A stretch of 64,000 nt of DNA, taken from contig DAOQTX010000004.1 of assembly GCA_035340715.1 (NCBI GenBank), positions 1 to 64,000 on the forward strand. Direction: 5' to 3'. The position numbers and the translations under genes were made by a program. The notes beneath the pieces were generated by a model, which was given only the letters and a program-made list of their open reading frames with translations, was not told the DNA's origin and made no database searches. Origin of the DNA: DAOQTX01 sp035340715. GTDB lineage: Bacteria > Bacteroidota > Bacteroidia > AKYH767-A > OLB10. Below, one piece after another: positions 42,678 to 51,211 of this stretch; the first letter of the stretch is position 1; each line of letters begins with the position of its first letter.

Positions 42678-45176
42678 TTACTCCTGAAAGTAAACTCTTT
42701 TTACTCTTCCCGAAATCGAGGTAAGAATTTCATAGGGAATGGTGTCCAATGCCGCAGCCATTAATTCTATTGGGTGCTCAGGTCCAAAAACAATAGCTTC
42801 GCTTCCTTCTTTGACAGGAATATCGGTTACATCTACCATAATCATATCCATACATACCGAGCCAATAACGGGTGCGGGTCTTTTGTTGATGAGCACAGAA
42901 AAATTTCCATTACCCAGTTTTCGATTAAATCCATCGGCATAGCCAATACCCAATGTCGCTATCATGCTGTCGCGTTTTAAGACCCCTTTTCGATTGTAGC
43001 CAATTGATTCGCCCGCTTTCACCGATCGAACTTGCGAAACGGTTGTTTTTAATCGCGCTACCGGAATCAAATGTTTGAGCACGTTTTTGGGAACACCAAC
43101 TCCATGCATACCTATTCCCAATCGAACCATATTCATTTGATGATCCGGGAATCGTGTGATGCCACTTGAATTAAGTACATGTTTGATAAAATCTTGCTTC
43201 AAATGTTTACTCAACTCCAGACAAACTTTATTAAACAGCTCAATTTGGTGTTGGGTAAATGAATCATGTGTCGATTGATCGGTCGAAGCCAAATGAGTAA
43301 ATACACTTTTTACTTCCAGTTGTTTATGATTTTGCAAGCGCACAATCAGTTGGTTTATTTCACGCATTTCGAAACCAAGGCGATGCATACCACTGTCTAT
43401 TTTCAAATGCACCGGAAAGGGAGTGGTTCTATCGGCCTTTTTTTGAACTGCTTCGGCAAATGATTGAAGAACTCTGAAAGAATAAATTTCAGGCTCCAGG
43501 TTGTGCTGAATCATTTGATCGAAGCTTTGCTCCTCAGGACTCATCACCATTATGGGAATATGTATGCCCGCTTTGCGAAGTTCTATTCCTTCATCGGCAT
43601 AAGCAACTGCCAAATAATCTACTCTATGAAATTGCAGCAAGTCCGCAATCTCATGCGAACCGCTTCCATAGCCTAAAGCCTTTACCATCGCCATTATTTG
43701 GGTGCCCGGTTTAATGAATGAACGATAATAGTTTAAGTTGTGCTCTAACGCACTCAGATTAATTTCAAGAACTGTTTCATGAGCTTTCTTCTGAAACATT
43801 TCCAACAAAGTTTCAAAGCCAAATGCCCGTGCTCCTTTAAGCAGAATCATTTCGTTGTGAAATCGGCTGGCAACAAACTCTTGTTTAAACTTTTCGGTGC
43901 TTTCGTAAAACTCAGTTTGGCCGCTAAATAAATGTTGAACCGAAAGCAAATCGGGTCCAATACCAATCAAACGATCAATGTTTTTTTGTCGAAGCAAGAC
44001 ATTCACTTCAGTATAAAGTTGTTCTTTGTCTTTTCCACTTTGCAGGATATCGGATAGAATAACGGTTTTGTCGGTAAACAACTTTTGTTGATTCATAAAA
44101 TCCAAAGCGATTGACAATGAGCCGAGATCGGAGTTGTATGAATCGTTGATGATACTGCAATGATTGATGCCTTCTTTCATTTCGAGTCGCATAGCTACCG
44201 GAATCAACTGTTTCATTCGATCGGAAATGGTGGCTTGATCGATTTCAAGAAACAACATCATGGCCCAACAATGAATGGCATTTTCTATGGAAGCATCATC
44301 GGTAAACGGTATTTGAATGGTGGCAAAATTATTTTTAAATACGCCTTGTATCTCGGTATAATTTTCAAACTGTTTTACACGGCCTATTTGTAAATCGGCT
44401 CTCATTTTTCTCGACCAGGTAAACAGTCGTATGTTTTGCGGTAGAATTTTAGAGGCATTGATTTGTTGTTCTATCAATAAATAATCACGACAATACACCA
44501 ACGCTTTACATGGCGCAAAGAGTTGAAGTTTTTCTAAAATTTTTTGTTCAAACGATTCAAAGTTTTCTGCATGTGCCTGACCAATATTTGTAAACAAACC
44601 AATTTGTGCTTTAACAATTTCGGCCAACGCTTTCATTTCACCGCTTTTAGAAATGCCTGCTTCAAATATTGCCAAATCGTTTTCGCTGCGCATTTGCCAT
44701 ACCGAAAGCGGAACTCCAATTTGAGAATTGTAACTCTTTGGACTTTTAACAATGTGATAATCTTCTCTCATCAATTGATAAAGCCATTCTTTTACGATTG
44801 TTTTTCCATTACTGCCCGTGATGCCGATTACCGGAATATCAAACAATTCCCGGTGTGTGCGGCTTAGTCTTTGCAAAGCCAAAAGGGTATCATTTACGAC
44901 AAAATAAACAGCTTTGCTCTCTGCTTTTGCGAAATCTTTCTTACTGATTACAAAAGCTCTGACTCCCTTTTGCAATAAAGGTTCTACAAATTCATGTCCA
45001 TCTCTGCGGTCGCCTTCAATAGCAAAAAACAAAGTATCATCAGGCGATGAGAGTTTCCGACTATCGGTAGATAAATAGCGAATGTTTAGCTCTGTGCCGG
45101 CTGCATTGATCACCTGAGCATTCATCGCTTCGCTCAATCGCTTGATATCGTAAATAATGTGGGCTTGATTGCTCAT
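42678..45176 (-). CDS. murF/alr: fused MurF ligase and alanine racemase
   Basis: Bifunctional cell-wall enzyme of 832 residues. The N-terminal MurF part (about 1-455) joins D-Ala-D-Ala to UDP-MurNAc-tripeptide; the ATP loop is GITGSNGKT (121-126) and a substrate region DSYNSDLGSL is visible. The C-terminal alanine racemase (about 463-832) makes D-alanine: PLP lysine in MAMVKALGYG, catalytic Tyr in SIGYNRKG. The fusion channels D-alanine production toward its use and is well known in Bacteroidota. Its start overlaps the tdk stop by four bases (ATGA). Confidence 0.96.
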   Translation of the reverse strand: MSNQAHIIYDIKRLSEAMNAQVINAAGTELNIRYLSTDSRKLSSPDDTLFFAIEGDRRDGHEFVEPLLQKGVRAFVISKKDFAKAESKAVYFVVNDTLLALQRLSRTHRELFDIPVIGITGSNGKTIVKEWLYQLMREDYHIVKSPKSYNSQIGVPLSVWQMRSENDLAIFEAGISKSGEMKALAEIVKAQIGLFTNIGQAHAENFESFEQKILEKLQLFAPCKALVYCRDYLLIEQQINASKILPQNIRLFTWSRKMRADLQIGRVKQFENYTEIQGVFKNNFATIQIPFTDDASIENAIHCWAMMLFLEIDQATISDRMKQLIPVAMRLEMKEGINHCSIINDSYNSDLGSLSIALDFMNQQKLFTDKTVILSDILQSGKDKEQLYTEVNVLLRQKNIDRLIGIGPDLLSVQHLFSGQTEFYESTEKFKQEFVASRFHNEMILLKGARAFGFETLLEMFQKKAHETVLEINLSALEHNLNYYRSFIKPGTQIMAMVKALGYGSGSHEIADLLQFHRVDYLAVAYADEGIELRKAGIHIPIMVMSPEEQSFDQMIQHNLEPEIYSFRVLQSFAEAVQKKADRTTPFPVHLKIDSGMHRLGFEMREINQLIVRLQNHKQLEVKSVFTHLASTDQSTHDSFTQHQIELFNKVCLELSKHLKQDFIKHVLNSSGITRFPDHQMNMVRLGIGMHGVGVPKNVLKHLIPVARLKTTVSQVRSVKAGESIGYNRKGVLKRDSMIATLGIGYADGFNRKLGNGNFSVLINKRPAPVIGSVCMDMIMVDVTDIPVKEGSEAIVFGPEHPIELMAAALDTIPYEILTSISGRVKRVYFQE

Positions 45177-45742
45177 TTATTGCGCTGTGTGTAGCACGAT
45201 CGGCACAAGGGGATATAACTTTCCCTTTCGCCCAGCATTACTACATCTTTATTTTCAACGGTTCGATAGGAGAATTGAGCCAACTCTCCACAATCCATAC
45301 ATACGGCATGCACTTTAGTTACAAACTCAGCTACCGACATCAGATCGGGAATTGGACCAAAGGGTTTGCCACTAAAGTCCATGTCCAAACCGGCCACGAT
45401 TACACGTACACCTTGATTGGCTAATTGCACACAAACATCGCTTAAGCCTCTATCGAAAAATTGAGCTTCATCTATTCCCACTACATCTACATCAAAACTC
45501 AGCAATAAAATATTTGACGATGCATCAACCGGAATACTGGGTATGGCATTTTGATCGTGCGATACAATATCACTTTCATGATATCGATGATCGACTTTAG
45601 GTTTATAAATTTCAACTTTCTGTTTAGCAAATCGTGCACGCTTTAATCTACGGATCAATTCTTCCGTTTTTCCCGAAAACATTGATCCGCAAATAACTTC
45701 GATCCAGCCCTTTCGTGAATGATTGAATTCTTTGCTTTGCAC
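45173..45742 (-). CDS. tdk: thymidine kinase
   Basis: Salvage enzyme phosphorylating thymidine, 189 residues, type II (zinc-containing tetramer). P-loop CGSMFSGKTEELI, magnesium site GIDEAQFF, zinc cysteines in CMDCGELAQ and CRSCY, lasso substrate loop with tyrosine in QFSYRT. Starts with GTG (45742); the family has only a short tail before WIEVICG and no ATG is available. Coupled to murF/alr. Confidence 0.95.
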   Translation of the reverse strand: MQSKEFNHSRKGWIEVICGSMFSGKTEELIRRLKRARFAKQKVEIYKPKVDHRYHESDIVSHDQNAIPSIPVDASSNILLLSFDVDVVGIDEAQFFDRGLSDVCVQLANQGVRVIVAGLDMDFSGKPFGPIPDLMSVAEFVTKVHAVCMDCGELAQFSYRTVENKDVVMLGERESYIPLCRSCYTQRNK

Positions 45743-45812
45743 CCTATAATTGATTTGAGTGTAAAATTAGAAATAAAAAATTCTCTTGCAGTGTCGAAAT
45801 TACAAAACACAA

Positions 45813-45841
45813 AAGCCACCCGGAAAACTCCAAAGTGGCTT
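45813..45841 (-). terminator. hairpin after the T9SS HmuY-like gene
   Basis: AAGCCAC/GTGGCTT seven-pair stem with a 15-base loop, followed on the minus strand by a T-rich stretch (TTGTGTTTTG). It lies between the end of the heme-type operon and tdk, with an imperfect T-run. Confidence 0.55.
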
Positions 45842-45863
45842 GTGCTCAAACATATAGGTTTCC

Positions 45864-47117
45864 CTATTTTTCTATAATTATTTTTTTCGATTGGATATTA
45901 TATCCATTGTGTATTTGTAGGATATATACCCCATTGGCTAATGAAGATACATCCAACTGTCCACTGAGGAAATTTTGCTCATTCACAAAGTTTTGTTCGA
46001 TCAGTTTTCTAGCACTCATATCGAATAATATGGCCTTTGTATTTTTTTCAGCCGATGGCGTATAAAGCGAGAAGTGAATAGAGGTACTGGCCGGATTGGG
46101 ATAACATTCCAAAATCAAAGCTTGCTCTTGCTCCGGGGTTGCCAGTGCTAAGTATTCTTTTGTGAAATAAAATTTACCCGAAGCAGCTCCACCGAATCCG
46201 GTAAAGATCATTTTGTAAATATTATAATTTACATCTCTTACAAAAAATGCGAGAGAGTCTTCAATTACCCAACTAAAAGTATTCATGTCGAAATATTTCC
46301 AATTGTATCCTATAGCATTGGTAAAATGTGAAAACTGAGTGGCATTATATGTTGCACTGTTTACATCAACCGGATACGCTTTTTCTACCAAAACATTTTT
46401 GTTGCTCAACACACCACCCACCATGTAGGTAATAGGATCAACCGAAAGATATTGTGTAAACACCAAATCCCAGTTGCTGTTCAATGGCTCCCGGTCAATT
46501 GCTATATTGTTTACCATTGAGTAGTACGCAAAGTTTTTACCGATATAGTTTGACTTATTTATACTGCCGATAATTTCGTTGCTGCCATCGGGGTTGGCAT
46601 ATTTAAATGTATAGATACCCGCTGTAAGAGATTCGATATACATTTTTTTAACTGCTCCATTACTCAAACGGATAAAATAAACCGAGTCACCGATTACTTG
46701 ATGTGTAGCGAAATTATAATTGCCCCATCCTAAATCAAATGGATCGGCAGGGTTGTAGGTTCTGTTGAACGCTCCCATTCCCCAGGCAGTATCATGATTG
46801 AATAATTCATTCCCAGCCACCATTGAGGCAAGCGTATCGGCATACGAAATGGCAGACCAATTGGCAACACTGTTCACCGGACGATATAAGGTTGCCATGT
46901 TTTTAGAATTGATCAATACAGAAGCTGTTTGACCATTGATTTCGAAAGCAATGTCCCAATCTAAATTGCTCACACTGCTTTGAGTGCCATTGCTCATGCT
47001 GTAAAAGGTTTGGTTTGGGTAACCGGGATTAATGCTAACAGAATCGCTCACTACCTGAGCTGAAGCCCACGTGGATAGAGTGCATATGCTAAGTAACGTG
47101 AATAAAATTCTTTTCAT
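45864..47117 (-). CDS. HmuY-like protein with T9SS type A sorting domain
   Basis: Exported protein of 417 residues. Signal peptide to TWASAQ. The main part has the HmuY-type hallmark WDIAFEINGQTASVLINSK and later NSNWDLVFTQYLS, features of the beta-rich HmuY fold, in roughly two halves. The final about 80 residues form a type A T9SS tail (LECYPNPASTSIHFSL ... SSLANGVYILQIHNG ... SKKIIIEK). HmuY in Porphyromonas gingivalis is a lipoprotein hemophore; here the relative is predicted to be passed through T9SS. Heme-ligand histidines cannot be assigned. Third gene after the TonB receptor, 15 bases after the lipoprotein. Confidence 0.8.
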   Translation of the reverse strand: MKRILFTLLSICTLSTWASAQVVSDSVSINPGYPNQTFYSMSNGTQSSVSNLDWDIAFEINGQTASVLINSKNMATLYRPVNSVANWSAISYADTLASMVAGNELFNHDTAWGMGAFNRTYNPADPFDLGWGNYNFATHQVIGDSVYFIRLSNGAVKKMYIESLTAGIYTFKYANPDGSNEIIGSINKSNYIGKNFAYYSMVNNIAIDREPLNSNWDLVFTQYLSVDPITYMVGGVLSNKNVLVEKAYPVDVNSATYNATQFSHFTNAIGYNWKYFDMNTFSWVIEDSLAFFVRDVNYNIYKMIFTGFGGAASGKFYFTKEYLALATPEQEQALILECYPNPASTSIHFSLYTPSAEKNTKAILFDMSARKLIEQNFVNEQNFLSGQLDVSSLANGVYILQIHNGYNIQSKKIIIEK

Positions 47118-47132
47118 TTTTTTGGATGGTAT

Positions 47133-48140
47133 TTAAAATCGTTTGTATTCAAAAATTGCGGTGCCCTTGTTTCCCGATGTATCGTAGAAATCTAAAAAGC
47201 GAAGTTTATATAAATAGCCTGTGGCGTCTTTAATAATATAATAACGATCCGGAACAATGGAATACAGATTGGTGGAAAAACTAAATTGCTTCCATTCAAA
47301 TCCGATATAAGCAGCTTGGGTGTAACGCTGCACCATTTGCGCTTGCCCAAATTCCAAATCCGCAAATGGAATATAATCCGGCAATGAATCTTTAGCCAAC
47401 ATTCCTGCCTCGATTTGATTCCATCGATTGAGCAGGGTTCCGGTTACTAAATAATATCGGAAAGGAGAGCCAATCGGTTCTTCTTTGTATTCGTGAATAT
47501 ATTTTCCAAACATCAACTGCCATTTACTCGATGGCGGAGCAACACTCACCAATTGACCGCCTCCACTAAAATTAAAATACATCAATGCATAGGCATTGTT
47601 TTTTGGAATGAAAAATGTTTGATAGCCACTGTTGTCTAGATAGGAATAGCTGATCTGATATCCGTTTGCATCAACCGTATCCACTTTAAACTTTCTAAAT
47701 CGTTCGGCACCTGAATGCTCATACGCTCCACGATCGATAATAAATACTTCGCCACTAAAAATGCTGTTTTGATAATAGGAACTCATTGCCAATGAATCGT
47801 CATACAAATGTTCATGGTCTGTTTTCCAATTCACTCCGGTAGAATCGGCCATATTCATTAGGGCATATCCGCTTCTACCTGCAAACATAAACTTGGCTTG
47901 ATTGAGATACACTCTGTTGCCTTGAGCTGAAGCTTCAAAAGCTAAATCGAAACTATTGTATGGGGCACTGTAAGTTTTGTTTTCATATAAATCTACAAAG
48001 ACCAAAGATTGATACGTGTTTCCCATGCTGGCTTGCATCAGGGTTAAATTTCCAGGGGCATTGAGCGACAGAGCTGTTTCGTTTTTCTCGCAGGAAGAAA
48101 AAAACAAACCCAAAGCAATGAATAGAATCCAACTCCTCAT
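47133..48140 (-). CDS. HmuY-like surface lipoprotein
   Basis: Lipoprotein of 335 residues (lipobox FFSSC, Cys17). The opening of the mature domain, QSLVFVDLYENKTYSAPYNSFDLAFEA, is the HmuY-type pattern of a strand followed by F/W-D-L/I-A-F. Such proteins capture heme outside the cell and hand it to a TonB-dependent receptor. The gene starts in an ATGA overlap with the receptor gene, so the two are translationally coupled. Several histidines are present but the ligand pair is not obvious. Confidence 0.8.
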   Translation of the reverse strand: MRSWILFIALGLFFSSCEKNETALSLNAPGNLTLMQASMGNTYQSLVFVDLYENKTYSAPYNSFDLAFEASAQGNRVYLNQAKFMFAGRSGYALMNMADSTGVNWKTDHEHLYDDSLAMSSYYQNSIFSGEVFIIDRGAYEHSGAERFRKFKVDTVDANGYQISYSYLDNSGYQTFFIPKNNAYALMYFNFSGGGQLVSVAPPSSKWQLMFGKYIHEYKEEPIGSPFRYYLVTGTLLNRWNQIEAGMLAKDSLPDYIPFADLEFGQAQMVQRYTQAAYIGFEWKQFSFSTNLYSIVPDRYYIIKDATGYLYKLRFLDFYDTSGNKGTAIFEYKRF

Positions 48141-50365
48141 TTCTTTTTAAAGGTATAAGACAGTGAACAGAAATAATTTATACCGGTGCTGATCAATGCA
48201 GAACTTCCTTCGGAACCATGCACGGTTGCACTTCCATAACTATTGATTTGACGTACGTTTAAAATATTCTTGATTCCGGCATTGAGTTGCATCTGATCTT
48301 TTAAAAACGATTTACTCATTGAAACATCCAACAAATGATACGCTTCGCTTTTTAGCAAAGAGATGTTATACGCATCATCGCTAATGTAAATAGGCATGGC
48401 ACCCTTATACGTGTAACGAAGATTTACACTGCTTTTTAACTTTTCTGGCAAACGATACATCAATTGATTAGAAGACTCATAACCATAATTGATTTGTCGG
48501 CCTACTTGATCATTATATACATTGGATATTCCTGAATAAGCCGATTGATGAGATACACTCCACTTTTTTAACTCGATGCTTAGCGTTGCTCTTGTGCCTG
48601 CACTTTTATATTCACCTATATTAACATAAGTAAATAAATTACTGCTGCTGTTCACCTGAGCAAGTGTAATCAGGTTATCAATTTTATTGAAATAAAAGTT
48701 CAACTCACTTTTAAGCATCGCCTTTTGAAATAGGCTTTTTCTTTTTTCGATATTTAGCGAAAGTGAATGAGCATATTCCGGCTTCAGCGATTCGTTGCCC
48801 CGTATATTGTGATTGACATCAACAAAGTAGAGATACAACTCCTTTACAGAAGGTGCTCGGAAACCTCTATTGTAGGCCAAACGCATGATGGCTTTTTCCG
48901 CTCCCAATTCATAGCGAACATTCACCGATGGAATGGTGGCCATGCCATACACCGGATTGTAATTGAAACGTAAAGCGGGCTTAAAAGAAAATCCTTGCAC
49001 CGGAGAAGATTCAAAACTTCCGAACAAAGCATAATTGTCGGATGAAACACTTCTTCGGGTAAAGCGCTCTCCACGTGCCGATTCGGTATTGATATCAAAC
49101 CCTGTTTGAAAATTCATACTGCTTCCTTCTTCCGCTTTATGAATGGTAGAATAAATATTCCACGATGTAATCCGTGTGCTGTCTTGATCGTCCTTATTTT
49201 CGGTTAGTGTTTCGTTGAGGGTAACCAAATCTTTTCGGTATGTATTTTTTATTCTTCTATACTCCGATAAGCCAATTTGAAATTTTGCCCGGTGGTTATT
49301 CCCAATAATATGCTCACCCGAAAACTGATACATATTCCTACGCGTTTTGTAATACTCGTCAAAAGCATAAATATAGTACGGTGTATATACGGCTAATCCT
49401 TTATTGGTCAGCTTTTCATCCATTATATGCGTACTGAACATAAAGCGACTTTGATGATAAAACCAAATGTATTTGGCACTACCGAACCACTGCTCTTTTG
49501 GTTTCCAATCGAGGTAGCGTTCCGATTCATCGTTCGACCAACCATCAAAATAATTTCTTCCGGCTGAAACAATAAAATTCGATCGCTTAAATCTTTTGCC
49601 CAACCAAAAGTCTGCATTGTATTGCCCTATGCTTTCGTAATGAGTCTTCAGTTGTGCAATCAGATTGTCTTGTACGCTTTGCTTGGAGATGATGTTGATG
49701 ATTCCTCCACTGGCATCGGTTCCATAATTAACCGACATTGGTCCTTCAACCACTTCAATTCTTTCCACACCACTCATGGCAATTTGACTTAAATCAATGT
49801 TGCCGTTCAAGCGTCCATTTACCGGCAATCCATCCAACAACACTTTGATGTTGTTTCCACTCATTCCATTAATTTTTATACTGCTGCCCAATACCGCATC
49901 ATTATTTAACTCAAGCCCCGCTTTGCGACTCAACACTTCATTGATACTTGCATAGCCTTGATCATTGATCTGCTGAGCGGATATAACTTGAACCGTATGC
50001 ATGGATTTGCTTTGTTGCCTTGGAGCATATTCGGTTGTAATCACTACTTCGTTCAGTTGTATATTTTTTAAAGGAAGATCGTATTCATATACCGCAGAGT
50101 TTATGTAGATGGTATCGCATAAGGTTTCAATAGAAAGATGTGCTACTTGCAGCACAAAAGGAACTTGAATGGCATCGGGAATAATCAATTCACCTTTATT
50201 GTCGCTAAAACGTACCAACGATTCACGACTGTTCAAATCTATCATTACCACTGTGGCCAAACTCAAAGGATTTTGATTCGCATCCTTGAGGATTAATTTT
50301 TTTGCCTGAACAGAGTTGGAAAGTATAATAAATAAGACAAAAACGAAGTTCTTCACAAAATTCAC
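48137..50365 (-). CDS. TonB-dependent receptor, HmuR-like
   Basis: Outer-membrane receptor of 742 residues. Signal peptide to NSVQA, an N-terminal carboxypeptidase-regulatory-like domain (about 20-105), plug domain (about 115-225: INDQGYASINEVLSRKAGLEL, VLLDGLPVNGRLNGNIDL, IEVVEGPMSVNYGTDASGG), then the barrel. The extracellular loop motif FRAPS followed by NESL resembles the FRAP/NPDL signature of heme receptors such as HmuR. It begins at GTG (50365), four bases after a -7 box. First gene of the operon with the two HmuY-like genes. Heme as substrate is inferred from these neighbours. Confidence 0.88.
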   Translation of the reverse strand: MNFVKNFVFVLFIILSNSVQAKKLILKDANQNPLSLATVVMIDLNSRESLVRFSDNKGELIIPDAIQVPFVLQVAHLSIETLCDTIYINSAVYEYDLPLKNIQLNEVVITTEYAPRQQSKSMHTVQVISAQQINDQGYASINEVLSRKAGLELNNDAVLGSSIKINGMSGNNIKVLLDGLPVNGRLNGNIDLSQIAMSGVERIEVVEGPMSVNYGTDASGGIINIISKQSVQDNLIAQLKTHYESIGQYNADFWLGKRFKRSNFIVSAGRNYFDGWSNDESERYLDWKPKEQWFGSAKYIWFYHQSRFMFSTHIMDEKLTNKGLAVYTPYYIYAFDEYYKTRRNMYQFSGEHIIGNNHRAKFQIGLSEYRRIKNTYRKDLVTLNETLTENKDDQDSTRITSWNIYSTIHKAEEGSSMNFQTGFDINTESARGERFTRRSVSSDNYALFGSFESSPVQGFSFKPALRFNYNPVYGMATIPSVNVRYELGAEKAIMRLAYNRGFRAPSVKELYLYFVDVNHNIRGNESLKPEYAHSLSLNIEKRKSLFQKAMLKSELNFYFNKIDNLITLAQVNSSSNLFTYVNIGEYKSAGTRATLSIELKKWSVSHQSAYSGISNVYNDQVGRQINYGYESSNQLMYRLPEKLKSSVNLRYTYKGAMPIYISDDAYNISLLKSEAYHLLDVSMSKSFLKDQMQLNAGIKNILNVRQINSYGSATVHGSEGSSALISTGINYFCSLSYTFKKK

Positions 50366-50369
50366 GCTG

Positions 50370-50377
50370 CAAAATTA
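50370..50377 (-). promoter_or_regulatory. putative receptor operon -7 box
   Basis: Minus-strand TAATTTTG matches TAnnTTTG and ends four bases before the GTG start, implying a leaderless or near-leaderless message. No clear -33 element. Confidence 0.4.
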
Positions 50378-50468
50378 CTAAGCCTGAAACATGAGAAAAA
50401 CTAATCACGGTCATATTTATCTAATTTGACAATACAATGACATATGATAGACTTTGGTAAGAAAAATG

Positions 50469-50496
50469 TTGAATAGACCGAAGAATATTACTTTTG
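50469..50496 (+). promoter_or_regulatory. promoter TTG-N17-TACTTTTG
   Basis: TTG at 50469-50471 and TACTTTTG at 50489-50496, 17 bases apart, a full match to the Bacteroidota pattern. It serves the gene starting at 50531. Confidence 0.6.
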
Positions 50497-50530
50497 TGGC
50501 GGAGAACATCAAATCACAGAAAATCATAAA

Positions 50531-51211
50531 ATGAAAAAAGAAGAAATAGAAAAAGCCTACCAGAATTTTAAGCAAAGGATGGATATTTTGATGCAAGCCA
50601 TCGATAAAGATTTAGCAAAAGCAGAATTGGATTTACTGATTCATTATACCAATCAGTTTATCAAATCGCTTGGACTTGATGAACTCAACTATCCGGTAGA
50701 AAACATAGCAGATAAAAAAGAAAATAAAACCGTTGAAGTAAAACCACAGCTTACAAGCCCAACGGTAACCATAGCAGATGCTGATATTGAAGATGAGCCT
50801 ATACCTATAGCGGAAGCCGAAATAGAAACCAAACAGAAGATTAAAATTAAACCGGCTGATGCCAAACCTTCCAAAGCAGAGGTGTTGGCACAAAACAATT
50901 CATCTTCAACCCTGCACGACCGAATGACAAAAACCAAACCCGACCCTAGTTTGGCCGATAAATTAGAAAAGAAACCTTTGAACGATATGAAAAAGGGGAT
51001 TGGGATAAATGAAAAATTTATTTTTATAAGTGAATTGTTTAAAGGCGATCAAAATTCTTATTCCACAGGAATAGAGAAATTAAACAGCTGCCAATCGATG
51101 AGCGAAGCTGAGCGTGTCTTACAGAATTTATCGGGCGAATTTGAATGGCAATCTGAATCGACTGCGTATACTTTATTGCATAATCTAGTTGAAAGACGCT
51201 ATGCAAACTAA
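50531..51211 (+). CDS. soluble protein with disordered middle, unknown function
   Basis: A 226-residue cytoplasmic protein that I cannot name. Residues 1-60 form a helical coiled-coil-like region; 60-150 are Pro/Ala/Glu/Lys/Thr-rich and probably disordered; 150-226 form a compact helical part starting PLNDMKKGIGINEKFIFISELFKGD, which looks conserved and resembles C-terminal parts of other Bacteroidota hypotheticals I cannot identify. The start is supported by a good promoter 34 bases upstream. Its stop overlaps the M28 peptidase start by 11 bases, suggesting coupled expression. Confidence 0.7.
   Translation: MKKEEIEKAYQNFKQRMDILMQAIDKDLAKAELDLLIHYTNQFIKSLGLDELNYPVENIADKKENKTVEVKPQLTSPTVTIADADIEDEPIPIAEAEIETKQKIKIKPADAKPSKAEVLAQNNSSSTLHDRMTKTKPDPSLADKLEKKPLNDMKKGIGINEKFIFISELFKGDQNSYSTGIEKLNSCQSMSEAERVLQNLSGEFEWQSESTAYTLLHNLVERRYAN

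Noticed and set aside
42678..45176. MurF-alanine racemase fusion as a new enzyme
   Set aside because: Both halves have all key residues and this fusion is well known in Bacteroidota.
50633..50937. Two long minus-strand open frames antisense to the gene at 50531
   Set aside because: They arise from the Ala/Glu/Lys-rich disordered region of the plus-strand gene; composition is not that of a real protein.
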